Source: Citromicrobium sp. (GTDB lineage: Bacteria > Pseudomonadota > Alphaproteobacteria > Sphingomonadales > Sphingomonadaceae). From it: a DNA stretch of 14,229 nucleotides. Of the stretch, positions 12,711 to 14,229 are shown piece after piece. Position 1 is the stretch's first letter. Each line of letters begins with the position of its first letter. A program made the translations under genes and the position numbers. The notes under the pieces are model-generated. The model was not told where the DNA came from. It saw only the letters and a program-made list of their open reading frames with translations, and made no database searches. The DNA is taken from contig QFNA01000129.1 in assembly GCA_003248395.1 (NCBI GenBank), positions 1 through 14,229 of the forward strand. Direction: 5' to 3'.

Positions 12711-14229
12711 GGCGCGCAATATTGATGAGCGGGGCGGCGCTGGCGCTGACCTCGACGGTGGTGATCGCGCAGAATTCGCCCGAAAGCCTGCTGCCGCCGG
12801 GCGTGGGCTCGCCTTCGCCGAGCCCGTCCCTGCACCCGCCGAAGACCCGGATGGGGCAGTGGTGCAGCCGCTGCCGACCGCGACTGCGCCAGCGCCGGTC
12901 GCGCCCGTCGACACATCGGGTGTCGATCTCGACGATATTCCGTCGGTGCGCGAACTCGAATCGATGTCGACGAGCGAGCTCGACGAACTGTTCGGCCTGA
13001 AACCCAAATCGGACATCCCTCCCGCGGCGCGCCGCTCGACCGAGCGCGTCGGCCTCATCGATCCGCAGGAAGGCGGATTGCCGACCGGATCGCTGGCCAA
13101 CCAGCCCGCGCCGCTAGTGAGGGCGGCGCTCGAAGGGCTGGACGGCGAAGTCGTTTCGCGCTGGGGGCACATCCTGCTCCGCCGCGCGCTCGCCAGCAGG
13201 CTTGCCGCCCCTGAGGGGATGGACCCGGTCGAATTCGCGGCGCTGCGCACACGCGCACTCAACCGCATGGGCGAACATGCCGCCGCGCGGGCGCTGGCGC
13301 AGGATGTCGACACCGTCGACTACACCAACGGCCTGCTCGACGCGGCAATCGACGCCTATGTCGGCACGGGGGACATCGTCGGTGCCTGCCCCGCAGTGCG
13401 GCTGGCGCGCAGCGGGCGCGAGGACGAACGGTGGCGGATGCTCGAAAGCATTTGCGCCGCATATGCCGGCGAAGCACAGCGCGCGCAGAACGAATTGCGC
13501 CGGCTGCAGAGCCGCACGGAAGGCGATCCGATCGACGTGCTGCTTGCGCAGCGTTTCGCCGGGGCGGCGGGCGAGGGTCGCCGTGCGGTCACGATCGAGT
13601 GGGACGATATCGAGGACATGACGCCCTGGCGTTTCGCGCTGGCGAACGCGCTGGGCGAACCGATCCCCGAAAATCTCGCGGCGCGGTTCGACCCCTATTT
13701 CCTCAAGGCGAGTGCGACGATCCCGGCTCTGCCGTTCAGCCAGCGGCTGCGCGGCGCCGACGTTGCCGCATCCTCCGGCATTCTGTCGTCTTCGGCTTTG
13801 GTCGATCTCTATTCGCAGATTTACGCGGACCGCGAACAGATCGGCGAAGATCCGGGCATCGCGACCGCCGCACGGCTGCGCGCGGCCTATGTCGAGCCGA
13901 CACCGGCGGGCAGGCTGGCAGCCATTCGCGATATCTGGGGCGATGACGACGATGCCTATGGCAGACTGGTGCTGACCGCCTATGCCACCGCACGTTTGAC
14001 GCCGATCGATGACGCGGCAGAGGACGCAGGGCGGCTGGTCGCATCGATGCTGACTGCCGGGCTGGAGCGCGACGCGCTGCGCTGGAGCGAACTCGTCGAC
14101 GAGGGCAGCCTGGCCTGGGCGCAACTGGTGCTGGCCAATCCCGACGGTGACGCGGTGAGTGGCGGCGATTTCGACAGTTTCGCCGGTGACGACACCTCTG
14201 CCGGACAGCGCAAGGCGCAGATGCTGCTG
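12707..14229 (+). CDS. long exported hypothetical protein, N-terminal frameshift, 3' end outside window
   Basis: GTG 12707 (sharing GTGA with the previous stop) opens a basic, hydrophobic export signal, RRAILMSGAALALTSTVVIA, then NSPESLLPPG. Near 12800-12830 the coding frame moves by one position: from 12841 to the window end an open frame (EDPDGAVVQPLP onwards) runs about 460 codons without a stop. The join falls in a proline- and alanine-rich low-complexity stretch, and a single missing base near 12815-12820 would explain it. The rest is alanine-rich and helical (for example VVSRWGHILLRRALASR), with no domain I can name. It is probably a periplasmic or cell-surface protein. The frameshift may be a sequencing error. 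I annotate the whole as one gene, since the frame after the shift has no plausible start of its own close by. Confidence 0.7.

Overview
The window looks like a chromosomal segment of a high-GC alphaproteobacterium, most likely Sphingomonadales and near Erythrobacter. The reasons are the protein sequences of PccB, MCM, BioB and AroKB, the REP-like palindrome between two genes, and the density of GC-rich antisense shadow frames. That placement is from memory of protein families; no database was searched.

Positions 86-9984 are all on the + strand and read as one tightly packed operon built around the methylmalonyl-CoA route, which turns propionyl-CoA into succinyl-CoA. The order is pccB (propionyl-CoA carboxylase beta), a small low-GC membrane protein, mce (methylmalonyl-CoA epimerase), a REP-like palindromic element, scpA/mcm (B12-dependent mutase), a DUF4160-DUF2442 gene pair, a displaced second copy of the mcm 3' end, a small hypothetical, bioB (biotin synthase), a second small low-GC membrane protein, a DUF3445 haem-dependent oxidative N-demethylase-like protein, an LprI-like secreted protein, and pccA (biotin-bearing alpha subunit). 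Many junctions are 1-17 base overlaps of the ATGA, GTGA or TGATG kind, which suggests translational coupling. BioB fits here because it makes the biotin that PccA carries.

Two things in the operon are unusual. First, about 160 bp of the mcm 3' end is present twice, flanking the DUF4160-DUF2442 pair. The outer copy still has an ATGA overlap with the next gene, so it looks like the original end of mcm. Second, pccA is broken. Two short segments (about 59 and 68 nt by comparison with the family) are missing, and each loss shifts the frame, while the remaining sequence is well conserved. Smaller gaps relative to family consensus also appear in mcm and in the GNAT gene, and a frameshift appears in the last gene. 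Either this lineage has picked up short deletions here or the assembly is faulty.

Positions 9985-10156 hold a terminator-like hairpin and an 18-bp imperfect tandem repeat spaced 21 bp, followed by an 85-residue hypothetical (+). Positions 10428-12499 are on the - strand: aroK and aroB (shikimate pathway, overlapping) followed by a GNAT acetyltransferase. Divergent from aroK are a 46-residue membrane protein and the start of a long exported protein with a proline-rich N-terminal region, which runs off the window end. I found no RNA genes, CRISPR array or transposase.
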